Shown here one piece after another: positions 6,605-13,040 of a stretch of 13,421 bases of DNA; positions within the stretch are counted from its first letter, which is position 1; each line of letters begins with the position of its first letter. This DNA is from an uncultured Sphingobacteriia bacterium (GTDB taxonomy: Bacteria > Bacteroidota > Bacteroidia > Chitinophagales > Chitinophagaceae). The translations under genes and the position numbers were made by a program. Under the pieces are notes generated by a model. The model ran no database searches, was not told the DNA's origin, and worked only from the letters and a program-made list of their open reading frames with translations. The stretch spans positions 1-13,421 of the forward strand of contig CAMFKK010000026.1 of the NCBI GenBank assembly GCA_945957225.1, read 5' to 3'.

Positions 6605-7867
6605 ATGGTTGACGTTATTTTAGGTTTGCAATGGGGTGATGAAGGCAAGGGTAAAATTGTGGACTATTTTGCCCCTAGGTATGATATAGTTGCTAGGTTC
6701 CAAGGCGGACCCAATGCAGGGCATACCTTGTATGTAGACGGTAAGAAACAGGTATTGCACCAGATTCCATCCGGAATTTTTCACCAAGACAAAGTAAATA
6801 TCATTGGAAACGGTGTGGTTTTGGATCCCGTAACCCTAAAAAGAGAATGTGACGCTGTTGCTGCTTTTGGCATTGACGTAAAAAAGAACCTATTTATTTC
6901 TGAGCGCACCAATATTATTGTTCCAACCCACCGTGCACTAGACAAAGCATCTGAAATGTCTAAGGGAGAAAGCAAGATTGGTTCTACCCTCAAAGGCATT
7001 GGACCAGCTTATATGGACAAGACCGGAAGAAATGCTTTACGCGTGGGCGATTTATTAGACAAAAGTTTTACTACCCAGTATATTAAACTACGCCTGAAGC
7101 ACCAGAAATTATTGGATAATTTCCATTTTATTGAAGACATTTCTGCATGGGAAGAAGAATTCTTTGAAGCATTGGAATTCTTGAAAACCTTGAACGTGAT
7201 CAACTGCGAATATTTTGTCAACGACCAGATTTCTAAAGGAAAGAAAGTATTGGCAGAGGGCGCACAAGGATCCATGTTAGACATTGATTTTGGAACCTTC
7301 CCATTTGTTACATCTTCAAATACCATTTCTGCAGGTGTTTGTACCGGTTTAGGTATTTCACCCAAACAGATTGGAGAAGTCATGGGTGTTACCAAAGCTT
7401 ATTGCACGCGCGTAGGTGGTGGACCATTCCCAACAGAATTATTTGATGCAACAGGAGAAGAACTGCGCAGAATTGGAAGTGAGTTTGGTGCTACTACAGG
7501 ACGTCCACGCAGGTGCGGATGGATGGACTTGGTTGCCCTACACTATACTTGCATGATCAACGGTGTTACCCAAGTGGTGATGACCAAGGCCGATGTTTTG
7601 GATGCATTTGACGAACTATCAATGTGTACTTCTTATGAAGTGAACGGGGTTCCAAGCAAACAGGTTCCTTTCCAAATGGCCAAAGCCAATATTGTTCCTA
7701 TCTTGGAGCAATTCAAGGGTTGGAGTACAGATACTACACAAATTAAAAATGCGGCTGATTTACCTGCTACTATGCACGAATACATTAAATTCATCAATGA
7801 ATATGTAGGCGTTCCTGTGAAGCATGTATCTAATGGTCCTGGACGTGATCAGATAGTGCATTTGTAA
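6605..7867 (+). CDS. purA: Adenylosuccinate synthetase
   Basis: Catalyses the GTP-dependent joining of IMP and aspartate to adenylosuccinate, the first committed step from IMP to AMP, in the cytoplasm. The 420-residue length is close to the family norm (about 430). The N-terminal P-loop-like motif is LGLQWGDEGKGK (6-17) with catalytic Asp12, and His40 lies in GPNAGHT, matching the catalytic Asp13/His41 pair of E. coli. Further motifs are the IMP-binding STLKGIGPAY, GVTKAYCTRVGGGPFPTEL, the Asp-loop region GATTGRPRRCGWMD, the guanine-binding MTKADVLD, and the C-terminal SNGPGRDQI. The ATG at 6605 gives the typical MVDVILGLQWG beginning. There is no Shine-Dalgarno; the leader is A-rich. It follows rel on the same strand, and in other bacteria PurA is inhibited by (p)ppGpp. 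Confidence 0.98.
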   Translation: MVDVILGLQWGDEGKGKIVDYFAPRYDIVARFQGGPNAGHTLYVDGKKQVLHQIPSGIFHQDKVNIIGNGVVLDPVTLKRECDAVAAFGIDVKKNLFISERTNIIVPTHRALDKASEMSKGESKIGSTLKGIGPAYMDKTGRNALRVGDLLDKSFTTQYIKLRLKHQKLLDNFHFIEDISAWEEEFFEALEFLKTLNVINCEYFVNDQISKGKKVLAEGAQGSMLDIDFGTFPFVTSSNTISAGVCTGLGISPKQIGEVMGVTKAYCTRVGGGPFPTELFDATGEELRRIGSEFGATTGRPRRCGWMDLVALHYTCMINGVTQVVMTKADVLDAFDELSMCTSYEVNGVPSKQVPFQMAKANIVPILEQFKGWSTDTTQIKNAADLPATMHEYIKFINEYVGVPVKHVSNGPGRDQIVHL

Positions 7868-7870
7868 AAA

Positions 7871-7905
7871 TTTTCCCATTTCAGAAAAAAATGGAAAATA
7901 TTTTT
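7871..7905 (+). terminator. Likely intrinsic terminator after purA
   Basis: TTTTCCCATTT (7871-7881) pairs with AAATGGAAAA (7889-7898) to give a 10-bp stem with one bulged C and a 7-base loop, followed by TATTTTT. The stem starts 3 bases after the purA stop. It is AT-rich and so only moderately strong. The T-tract also forms a perfect -7 box for the next gene. Confidence 0.45.
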
Positions 7906-7906
7906 G
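7899..7906 (+). promoter_or_regulatory. Candidate -7 box for the Asp/Lys-rich protein gene
   Basis: TATTTTTG matches TAnnTTTG exactly and overlaps the T-tract of the purA terminator. It would give a leader of roughly 40 bases before ATG 7955. No -33 element is evident, and such boxes arise easily in AT-rich DNA. Confidence 0.3.
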
Positions 7907-7954
7907 GTGAATACAATTTTGAAATGAAATTTTACGCAATAATCTTATTAGAAT

Positions 7955-8401
7955 ATGGCAGCGAAATCTGATAAGGATAGCAAATCCTCTTCACCTAAAA
8001 AGACCCCCGCCAAGAGCGATGCGGCAAAACCTTCTCCAAAAAGCAAAAAGCAATTGGAGGATGATGACGATGATTTAGACGATGATGATGAACTGGATAC
8101 TCCGGTAAAGAAATCAGCGGCAAAATCAAGTGCAAAAAAGTCTAAGTCTGATGACGATGACGATGAAGAAGTTGATGACGTAGAAGACGATTGGGAAAAA
8201 TCTGAAGATGATGATGATTGGGATCCTGACTTTGACGAATTTGATATTCCAAAAAGCAAGGGTGCTAAAAAATCACCAGCAGCAGGCAAGAAAAAAGCCG
8301 ATGATGAGGATGATTTCAAATTGGACGAAGACTTCAAAGAATTTGACTTATTCAATGATAAGGACAGTGGGTTTGATGATGATGATGACGATGATTTTTA
8401 A
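7955..8401 (+). CDS. Hypothetical Asp/Lys-rich disordered protein (blocky polyampholyte)
   Basis: I do not recognise a family. The 148-residue product has about 46 Asp, 11 Glu and 27 Lys, with no Arg, His, Cys or Tyr. Charge is arranged in blocks: a Lys/Ser/Ala/Pro N-terminus (1-34), an acidic block (35-49), a Lys/Ser/Ala block (50-65), a long acidic block with two Trp (66-97), a Lys/Ala block (100-115), then an acidic end with repeated Phe-Asp patterns finishing in seven Asp and a Phe. The basic blocks repeat a loose theme (SPKKTPAK, VKKSAAK, KKSPAAGKK) reminiscent of histone H1-type tails. There is no signal peptide or membrane segment, so a cytoplasmic disordered protein is inferred. The reading frame is supported by Asp codons using both GAT and GAC and by tight fit between purA and pabB (8 bases to the latter). 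Function unknown; nucleic-acid or basic-protein binding is only a guess. Confidence 0.75.
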   Translation: MAAKSDKDSKSSSPKKTPAKSDAAKPSPKSKKQLEDDDDDLDDDDELDTPVKKSAAKSSAKKSKSDDDDDEEVDDVEDDWEKSEDDDDWDPDFDEFDIPKSKGAKKSPAAGKKKADDEDDFKLDEDFKEFDLFNDKDSGFDDDDDDDF

Positions 8402-8409
8402 TCACGCAT

Positions 8410-9702
8410 ATGCTGCCTAAATACAGCAGCCAACATACCATCCCTGAACCTGAAAAATTCAAAATACAAATGTTGATCTGGGCCAACCAGTTCAACATTT
8501 GTGCTTTATTGGATAATCACCAATACCATTCTCCCCATCAAAATATTGATTGCGTTCTGGCAGTAGGCGCCACTGATGCATGTTTGCCCAGCACCAATCA
8601 CTTGCAGGAACTGAGTCAATGGTTAAAAGGAAAAACACAACGCGTTTTTGGGCATCTTTCTTATGATTTAAAAGAAAGCATTACTGGTATAGGATCTACT
8701 CATGAAAATAAACTAGGTTTTCCTGATCTCTATTTTTTTGAACCGGCAACGGTGTTGGAACTCAAGGGCCATTTGCTGCAGATCCATTCTCATACAAGCA
8801 ATACCCAAGAACTGTTTCAAGTTATTAGTATTCTTGACCCTAACATCGCGCCAGCCACAAAGCCGGATAAGCAGGTTCAGATGCAAGCCAGGATGAGCAA
8901 GGAGCAATACCTAAACAAGATTCGCAGCATTCAAGAGCATATTCTAAAAGGGGATTGTTATGAACTCAATTTTTGTCAGGAGTTTTTTGCAGAGCAGGTT
9001 AGCATTGACCCAATAGCTATTTACTTACAGCTCAATCAAGTATCGCCCAACCCCTTTGCCTGTTTTTATAAATACCATTCCTCCTACCTACTCTGTGCTA
9101 GTCCAGAAAGGTATTTGCAGCAAAAAAACAATCGCCTTATTTCTCAACCCATCAAGGGTACCCTGAAAAGAGACTTGGAAAATCCAACGCATGATTTGGA
9201 ATTAGAAAATCAATTGCGTCATAGTGTGAAAGACCAAACTGAGAACGTTATGGTAGTAGACCTTGTGCGCAATGACCTAAGCCGGGTTTGCAAACCAGGA
9301 AGTGTACAAGTGGAGGAACTATTTGGTATTTATCGCTTTCCACAAGTACACCAAATGGTCTCTACCATTGTAGGTGAACCCGCAGTGGGTATGGATCTTT
9401 GTGCCATTTTAAATGCTAGTTTTCCTATGGGCAGTATGACGGGTGCGCCCAAATTCAAAGTCATGCAATTGATTGAACAGTACGAAGAAAGTAGCAGAGG
9501 TTTGTATTCCGGAGCTGTGGGTTATATTGAACCCAATGGGGATTTTGATTTTAACGTAGTCATCAGAAGTATTCTCTACAACAAAGCCAATCAATACCTG
9601 AGTTATCAAGTGGGAGGTGGCATTACTTTTTATAGCGATGCTGAAAAAGAATACGAAGAATGTTTGGCCAAAGCTGCTGCTATTATGCAGGTCCTGGGTT
9701 AG
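8410..9702 (+). CDS. pabB: Aminodeoxychorismate synthase component I
   Basis: Converts chorismate plus ammonia to 4-amino-4-deoxychorismate for p-aminobenzoate and folate synthesis, in the cytoplasm, normally with a glutaminase partner (PabA). The 430-residue protein has a diverged N-terminal half and a chorismate-binding domain from about residue 163. The decisive motif is PIKGT (247-251): Lys249 is the nucleophile typical of PabB, whereas anthranilate synthase TrpE has Ala there (PIAGT). Other family motifs are ASPERYL (230-236), VDLVRNDLSRVC (283-294), GSMTGAPKFK (341-350), SSRGLYSGAVGYI (361-373) and the acidic metal-binding EKEYEECLAKA near the C-terminus. It begins 8 bases after the preceding gene and probably shares its transcript. 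No glutaminase gene is in the window. Its stop codon overlaps the stop of the convergent transglycosylase gene. Confidence 0.93.
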   Translation: MLPKYSSQHTIPEPEKFKIQMLIWANQFNICALLDNHQYHSPHQNIDCVLAVGATDACLPSTNHLQELSQWLKGKTQRVFGHLSYDLKESITGIGSTHENKLGFPDLYFFEPATVLELKGHLLQIHSHTSNTQELFQVISILDPNIAPATKPDKQVQMQARMSKEQYLNKIRSIQEHILKGDCYELNFCQEFFAEQVSIDPIAIYLQLNQVSPNPFACFYKYHSSYLLCASPERYLQQKNNRLISQPIKGTLKRDLENPTHDLELENQLRHSVKDQTENVMVVDLVRNDLSRVCKPGSVQVEELFGIYRFPQVHQMVSTIVGEPAVGMDLCAILNASFPMGSMTGAPKFKVMQLIEQYEESSRGLYSGAVGYIEPNGDFDFNVVIRSILYNKANQYLSYQVGGGITFYSDAEKEYEECLAKAAAIMQVLG

Positions 9703-9722
9703 CCATTGGGTGTGGCCGAACC
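9697..9722. terminator. Weak hairpin across the overlapping convergent stop codons
   Basis: GGTT (9697-9700) pairs with AACC (9719-9722), and GCCA (9702-9705) pairs with TGGC (9713-9716), with a small asymmetric internal loop and a 7-base loop. It covers both stop codons of pabB and the transglycosylase gene. There is only a poor T-rich run (CTTCTAT) on the plus side and none on the minus side, so any terminator role is uncertain. Confidence 0.2.
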
Positions 9723-10769
9723 TTCTATCAACAACCTAAAAGATTCCATCAACAATTGTTGTTTTCTGGCTTCAAAAATGGCTATTTTATCCTTGGGTAT
9801 GCGCATGCTGTATTTTCTACCCTCGGCCAAAGCCTTGTCAAATCCGGGGTTCAGCCTATTGAACTGACCAATATCCATGACCAAACCATTGGCCACTACC
9901 ATGGAATGATACCTACCACTTAGTTCTACCAATGAAGTATTGGCCTGCTCGGCTTCATTCAAAGGAACTTGGTTATTGTTTTTGACCATAGAAGCTTTTA
10001 CCTGTGTGGTTTCTTCCGCCGTTAAAGTGGTCCAACCACCACCACCTTCCATGGCATAATGGGTACCAATGAATTTTTTTACGTGGTTACGTGTCTCTTC
10101 TGGTAAGTAATATTGTAGGTCCCAAAAGTCACGACTATTTGCTTTTCTAATGCACTGACGCACCCTTCCAGCACCCCCATTATAGGCGGCCACCACCAAG
10201 AGCCAGTCTCCAAATTCTGCATACAATTCTTTCATCAACTTGGCCGCCACATGGGTACTTTTATAAAAATCCATGCGCTCGTCACCCATACCTCCCACGC
10301 GCAGACCAAAACGTCTGGCTTCATAGTCCATGATCTGCCAGGGACCAACAGCACCAGCCCAAGAAACCAATCCTGCTTGTAAATGACTTTCAATCACACT
10401 CAGGTATTTCATTTCTTTGGGAATCCCATAAGTGGTTAATACATTGTCATAGAGGTCAAAATAAGGCTTACCCCAACCCTTCATGCGTTGCAATTCCTTA
10501 CCCTGTTTGCGAATATATTCTTGTACAAATGAGACTGCTCTTGGATTGAGCTGGACTATATATGGCTTGCTGGCATTGAACTGATTGGTCTTGAATAAAG
10601 ACTTAAACCCATATTTGTCTTGGGTACTATCCGTGCTTTGCTGATCCTTAAAACGGAGGTCTGTTCTAAATGAAAGTGTACCAATGGATCCCGCCAAACA
10701 GGCAAACCCTACCAGCCAAGCGCGGGAAAGGGAAAGTCGGTTTTGAAAAGAAATGCCATACCATTTCAT
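9699..10769 (-). CDS. Membrane-anchored lytic transglycosylase (MltD-like, SLT domain)
   Basis: Predicted to cleave peptidoglycan glycan strands, leaving 1,6-anhydro-muropeptides, on the outer side of the cytoplasmic membrane. From the ATG at 10767-10769 the protein has 356 residues. Residues 13-33 are hydrophobic after basic residues and form a signal peptide or anchor. The SLT lysozyme-like domain spans about 100-235: catalytic Glu127 in SVIESHL, then AGAVGPWQIM (138-147) and AAYNGG (194-199), all typical. The C-terminal part (about 278-340) is a Bacteroidota-type extension with FNRLNPGF that resembles a degenerate LysM-like unit; I see no clear LysM repeat. An alternative TTG start nine codons upstream falls inside a perfect -7 box, so the ATG is preferred. 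The gene follows gatA by 40 bases. The exact Mlt subclass is not certain. Confidence 0.88.
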   Translation of the reverse strand: MKWYGISFQNRLSLSRAWLVGFACLAGSIGTLSFRTDLRFKDQQSTDSTQDKYGFKSLFKTNQFNASKPYIVQLNPRAVSFVQEYIRKQGKELQRMKGWGKPYFDLYDNVLTTYGIPKEMKYLSVIESHLQAGLVSWAGAVGPWQIMDYEARRFGLRVGGMGDERMDFYKSTHVAAKLMKELYAEFGDWLLVVAAYNGGAGRVRQCIRKANSRDFWDLQYYLPEETRNHVKKFIGTHYAMEGGGGWTTLTAEETTQVKASMVKNNNQVPLNEAEQANTSLVELSGRYHSMVVANGLVMDIGQFNRLNPGFDKALAEGRKYSMRIPKDKIAIFEARKQQLLMESFRLLIEGSATPNG

Positions 10770-10792
10770 GAATGGGTCACTTTTAATGAACC

Positions 10793-10801
10793 GCAAATTT
10801 A
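10793..10801 (-). promoter_or_regulatory. -7 box of the lytic transglycosylase gene
   Basis: The minus strand reads TAAATTTGC, an exact TAnnTTTG match, placed in the gap after gatA and ending 23 bases before the ATG at 10769. No TTTG -33 element is apparent. It suggests transcription separate from gatA and excludes the overlapping TTG as a start on transcripts from this site. Confidence 0.5.
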
Positions 10802-10809
10802 AACTTTAA

Positions 10810-12255
10810 TTACTTAACGCTTTGTGAAGGCTTGGCTGCCATCAATTGGGCGGAGAATTGCAGTAAATCGCTTTCCTGAAAATGGCTGCTCATGAGCTGC
10901 AAACCAAAGGGCATGCCATTGGAATGCTGGAAAAGAGGTATGGAAATGGCTGGAATCCCCACCAAATTGGCAAAAACCGTATAAATATCAGCCAAGAACA
11001 TGGCTACCTGGTCATCAGACTTTTCACCCAATTTGAATGCAGGAGCCGGCACCGTGGGAGAGATTAACAGGTCATAACCCGCAAAAACCTCATTGGCCTT
11101 GTTCCATAATATGCGTCTCACCTGCTGGGCCTTGGTAAAATAAGCGTCAAAATAGCCCGAACTGAGTACAAATGTGCCCAATAGGATCCTTCTTTGCACT
11201 TCTTTTCCAAAACCCTCGGTTCTAGATGCTTTGTATAATTGGTTCAGGTCTACATTGCGGATGCTGGTTCTATGACCATAACGTACGCCGTCAAACCTAG
11301 ACAGATTGCTTGAAGCTTCTGCCGTAGTTAATACATAATAAGTGGGTACTACTTGGTCAAGTAGGTTGAATTCAATGGGATCTACCTGCACACCCTGACT
11401 ATGCAGTTGTTCAATCAATCCCTGAACAGCTGCTCTGATTTCGGGATCCAGACCCGGGTGTTCCAAAGCCTGTTTGAAATAAGCAATTTTATAGGTTTTG
11501 GCAGGACCCAGATTTGAAAAAGCAGGCACCTCTTGTTGAGAAACCGTGCTATCAAAATTGTCCTTACCAGCAATCACTTCCAATACTAGGGCTGCGTCTT
11601 CCACTGTTTGAGCAAAAATGCCAATCTGGTCAAAAGAGGATGCATAGGCAATTAGCCCATAGCGTGAAATGCGGCCATAGCTGGGTTTCAGACCCACTAC
11701 CCCACAAAAATCAGCGGGCTGTCTAACGGATCCACCGGTATCAGAACCCAGACTCACCATGGATAAACCAGCTTGCACACTTACAGCAGAGCCCCCCGAT
11801 GAACCACCTGGTACACGGGTTTCATCCAAGGCATTTTTCACAGGACCAAAAGCAGAGTTTTCGCTGGAGCTACCCATGGCAAACTCATCACAGTTCTGGC
11901 GACCAATGATAATGGCTTCCTGCTCCAACAGTTTTTCAACTGCGGTGGCGTTATAGACACTGGTAAAATTTTCTAAGATTTTGGAACCGGCACTAACGGC
12001 GTGTCCCTTGTAACAAATCACGTCTTTGATACCCACTACCACACCATGCAATTTGCCCATGGTAGCGCCGTTGGCGCGATGGGCATCTAGTTCGGCGGCT
12101 TTTGCCAAAGCTTCTTGGGCAAAAACTTCCAGATAGGCATTCAGACCTGGTCTGGCGGCAATAGCATCTACATAAAAACGAACGGCCTCCACACAGGTGG
12201 TTTGGCCGTTCTGTAATGCATTGTGATAGTCTTTGATGGAGCTATACCTAAACAA
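10810..12255 (-). CDS. gatA: Asp/Glu-tRNA(Asn/Gln) amidotransferase subunit A, TTG start
   Basis: The glutaminase subunit of GatCAB, which hydrolyses glutamine and passes ammonia to mischarged Glu-tRNA(Gln) or Asp-tRNA(Asn) in the cytoplasm. The 481-residue length fits the family (about 480-490). The amidase-signature Ser-cisSer-Lys triad is present: Lys77 in GIKDVI, Ser152 in GGSSGGS, and Ser176 in GSDTGGSVRQP, at the same spacing as Lys79, Ser154 and Ser178 of Staphylococcus aureus GatA. The stretch FCGVVGLKPSYGRISRYGL after the second serine is typical of GatA rather than generic amidases. The start is TTG at 12253-12255: an in-frame stop lies two codons upstream and no ATG occurs before residue 66, which would delete part of the conserved fold. 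It follows tatA by 26 bases. gatB and gatC are not in the window. Confidence 0.95.
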   Translation of the reverse strand: MFRYSSIKDYHNALQNGQTTCVEAVRFYVDAIAARPGLNAYLEVFAQEALAKAAELDAHRANGATMGKLHGVVVGIKDVICYKGHAVSAGSKILENFTSVYNATAVEKLLEQEAIIIGRQNCDEFAMGSSSENSAFGPVKNALDETRVPGGSSGGSAVSVQAGLSMVSLGSDTGGSVRQPADFCGVVGLKPSYGRISRYGLIAYASSFDQIGIFAQTVEDAALVLEVIAGKDNFDSTVSQQEVPAFSNLGPAKTYKIAYFKQALEHPGLDPEIRAAVQGLIEQLHSQGVQVDPIEFNLLDQVVPTYYVLTTAEASSNLSRFDGVRYGHRTSIRNVDLNQLYKASRTEGFGKEVQRRILLGTFVLSSGYFDAYFTKAQQVRRILWNKANEVFAGYDLLISPTVPAPAFKLGEKSDDQVAMFLADIYTVFANLVGIPAISIPLFQHSNGMPFGLQLMSSHFQESDLLQFSAQLMAAKPSQSVK

Positions 12256-12281
12256 AGGCTAAAGAGATTTAATGGTAGCAA

Positions 12282-12479
12282 TTAAGGTTGAGTGGTAGGA
12301 GTACTATCCTTTTCCTTCATACCTTCTTCTAATTCTTTTTTCACGTTGTTCTTAGCGTCGTTAAACTCACGAATACCTTTTCCAAGGCCTCTCATGAATT
12401 CGGGGATCTTACGACCACCAAACAATACCAACACCACCACAGCGATGAGCAAAATTTCTTGAAATCCTAAATTTCCCAT
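12282..12479 (-). CDS. tatA: Sec-independent protein translocase TatA/TatE
   Basis: TatA forms the pore-like component of the twin-arginine pathway that exports folded proteins across the cytoplasmic membrane. The 65-residue protein has the expected layout: a short N-terminus, one membrane helix at residues 6-20 (FQEILLIAVVVLVLF), the hinge FGGRKIPEFMRGLGKGIREF (20-39) that begins the amphipathic helix, and a charged Lys/Glu tail. FGG with RKIPE at the hinge and the short tail favour TatA over TatB, which normally has FGP and a longer tail. The ATG at 12477-12479 follows a well-formed promoter. gatA lies 26 bases downstream and is probably co-transcribed. tatC is not in the window. Confidence 0.93.
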   Translation of the reverse strand: MGNLGFQEILLIAVVVLVLFGGRKIPEFMRGLGKGIREFNDAKNNVKKELEEGMKEKDSTPTTQP

Positions 12480-12499
12480 AAAAATTGATTTGAGGTGGT

Positions 12500-12529
12500 C
12501 AAAGTTAAGGCAAAAGAAATGCTGAGCAA
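12500..12529 (-). promoter_or_regulatory. Promoter of tatA-gatA
   Basis: On the minus strand, TTG (12529-12527) is followed after 19 bases by TAACTTTG (12507-12500), an exact -7 TAnnTTTG box. The 19-base spacing is typical for Bacteroidota -33/-7 promoters, making this the best promoter in the window. It ends 20 bases before the tatA ATG. Confidence 0.6.
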
Positions 12530-12560
12530 TTAAATCTACCTAAGCTTGACAAGTTTTAAC

Positions 12561-12600
12561 GAAAAAGCGGAAGTTCAGCATAGCTAACCTTCCGCTTTTC
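12561..12600 (-). terminator. Intrinsic terminator after rplS
   Basis: AAAAGCGGAAG (12563-12573) and CTTCCGCTTTT (12589-12599) form a perfect 11-bp stem. Inside it, further pairing (TT with AA, AGC with GCT) around an ATA loop lengthens the hairpin with single bulged C bases. On the minus strand the stem ends in CTTTTTCG, a U-rich run as expected after rplS; on the plus strand TTTTCTTATTTT follows, so it could work both ways, although no plus-strand gene enters it. Confidence 0.8.
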
Positions 12601-12618
12601 TTATTTTCAACCAGAAAA

Positions 12619-12969
12619 TTAGAAACGTTTTTCTTTAATACGAGCAGATTTACCGCTGCGCTCACGTAGGTAATACAACCTTGCACGGCGTACTTTACCA
12701 GTTTTGTTCAATAAGATGCTGTCAATGTTTGGAGACAGAATCGGGAAAAGACGCTCAACGCCTACTCCATCAGAAATCTTACGTACAGTGAAAGAAGCTG
12801 TGGCACCATTGCCTTGCAACTTAATCACATCGCCACGGAAGCTCTGGATACGCTCTTTACCACCCTCTACAATCTTATAGTTAACAGTGATATTATCACC
12901 TGCTTTAAACTTAGGGTATTCTTTCTTAACGGTCAATTGTTCGTGTACAAACTGAACTGCTGCGTTCAT
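12619..12969 (-). CDS. rplS: 50S ribosomal protein L19
   Basis: L19 is a large-subunit ribosomal protein at the interface with the 30S subunit. The 116-residue length matches the family (about 115). Recognised motifs are FKAGDNITVNYKIVEG (about 21-36), RIQSFRGDVIKLQG (40-53), the family signature FTVRKISDGVGVERLFPILSP (60-80), and the basic C-terminal KVRRARLYYLRERSGKSARIKE. The ATG at 12967-12969 has no Shine-Dalgarno, only an A/T-rich leader. It has its own -7 box upstream and a strong terminator downstream, so it appears to be a single-gene unit here, not part of an rpsP-trmD-rplS cluster. Confidence 0.98.
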   Translation of the reverse strand: MNAAVQFVHEQLTVKKEYPKFKAGDNITVNYKIVEGGKERIQSFRGDVIKLQGNGATASFTVRKISDGVGVERLFPILSPNIDSILLNKTGKVRRARLYYLRERSGKSARIKEKRF

Positions 12970-12990
12970 AACTTTAATTTTTAACGGACG

Positions 12991-12999
12991 GCAAAGGTA
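12991..12999 (-). promoter_or_regulatory. -7 box of rplS
   Basis: The minus strand reads TACCTTTGC, an exact TAnnTTTG match, ending 21 bases before the rplS ATG in the 71-base gap after rny. Upstream is A/T-rich with no clear TTTG -33 element. Confidence 0.55.
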
Positions 13000-13040
13000 G
13001 GGGATAAAAGATAAAATTTACACTAAAACTAGAATATTTT

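Noticed and set aside
7948..8355. Minus-strand frame encoding a long poly-Ser protein
   Set aside because: It is the complement of the Asp-codon runs (GAT/GAC read backwards gives ATC/TCA/TCG-type codons, mainly Ser). The plus-strand gene explains it.
8208..8420. Plus-strand frame rich in Met (runs of ATG)
   Set aside because: It is the GATGATGAT repeat read one frame off; it overlaps both the Asp/Lys gene and the pabB start.
8410..9702. TrpE (anthranilate synthase I) as the identity of this gene
   Set aside because: The PIKGT motif with Lys249 is typical of PabB; TrpE has Ala at that place. No tryptophan genes are nearby.
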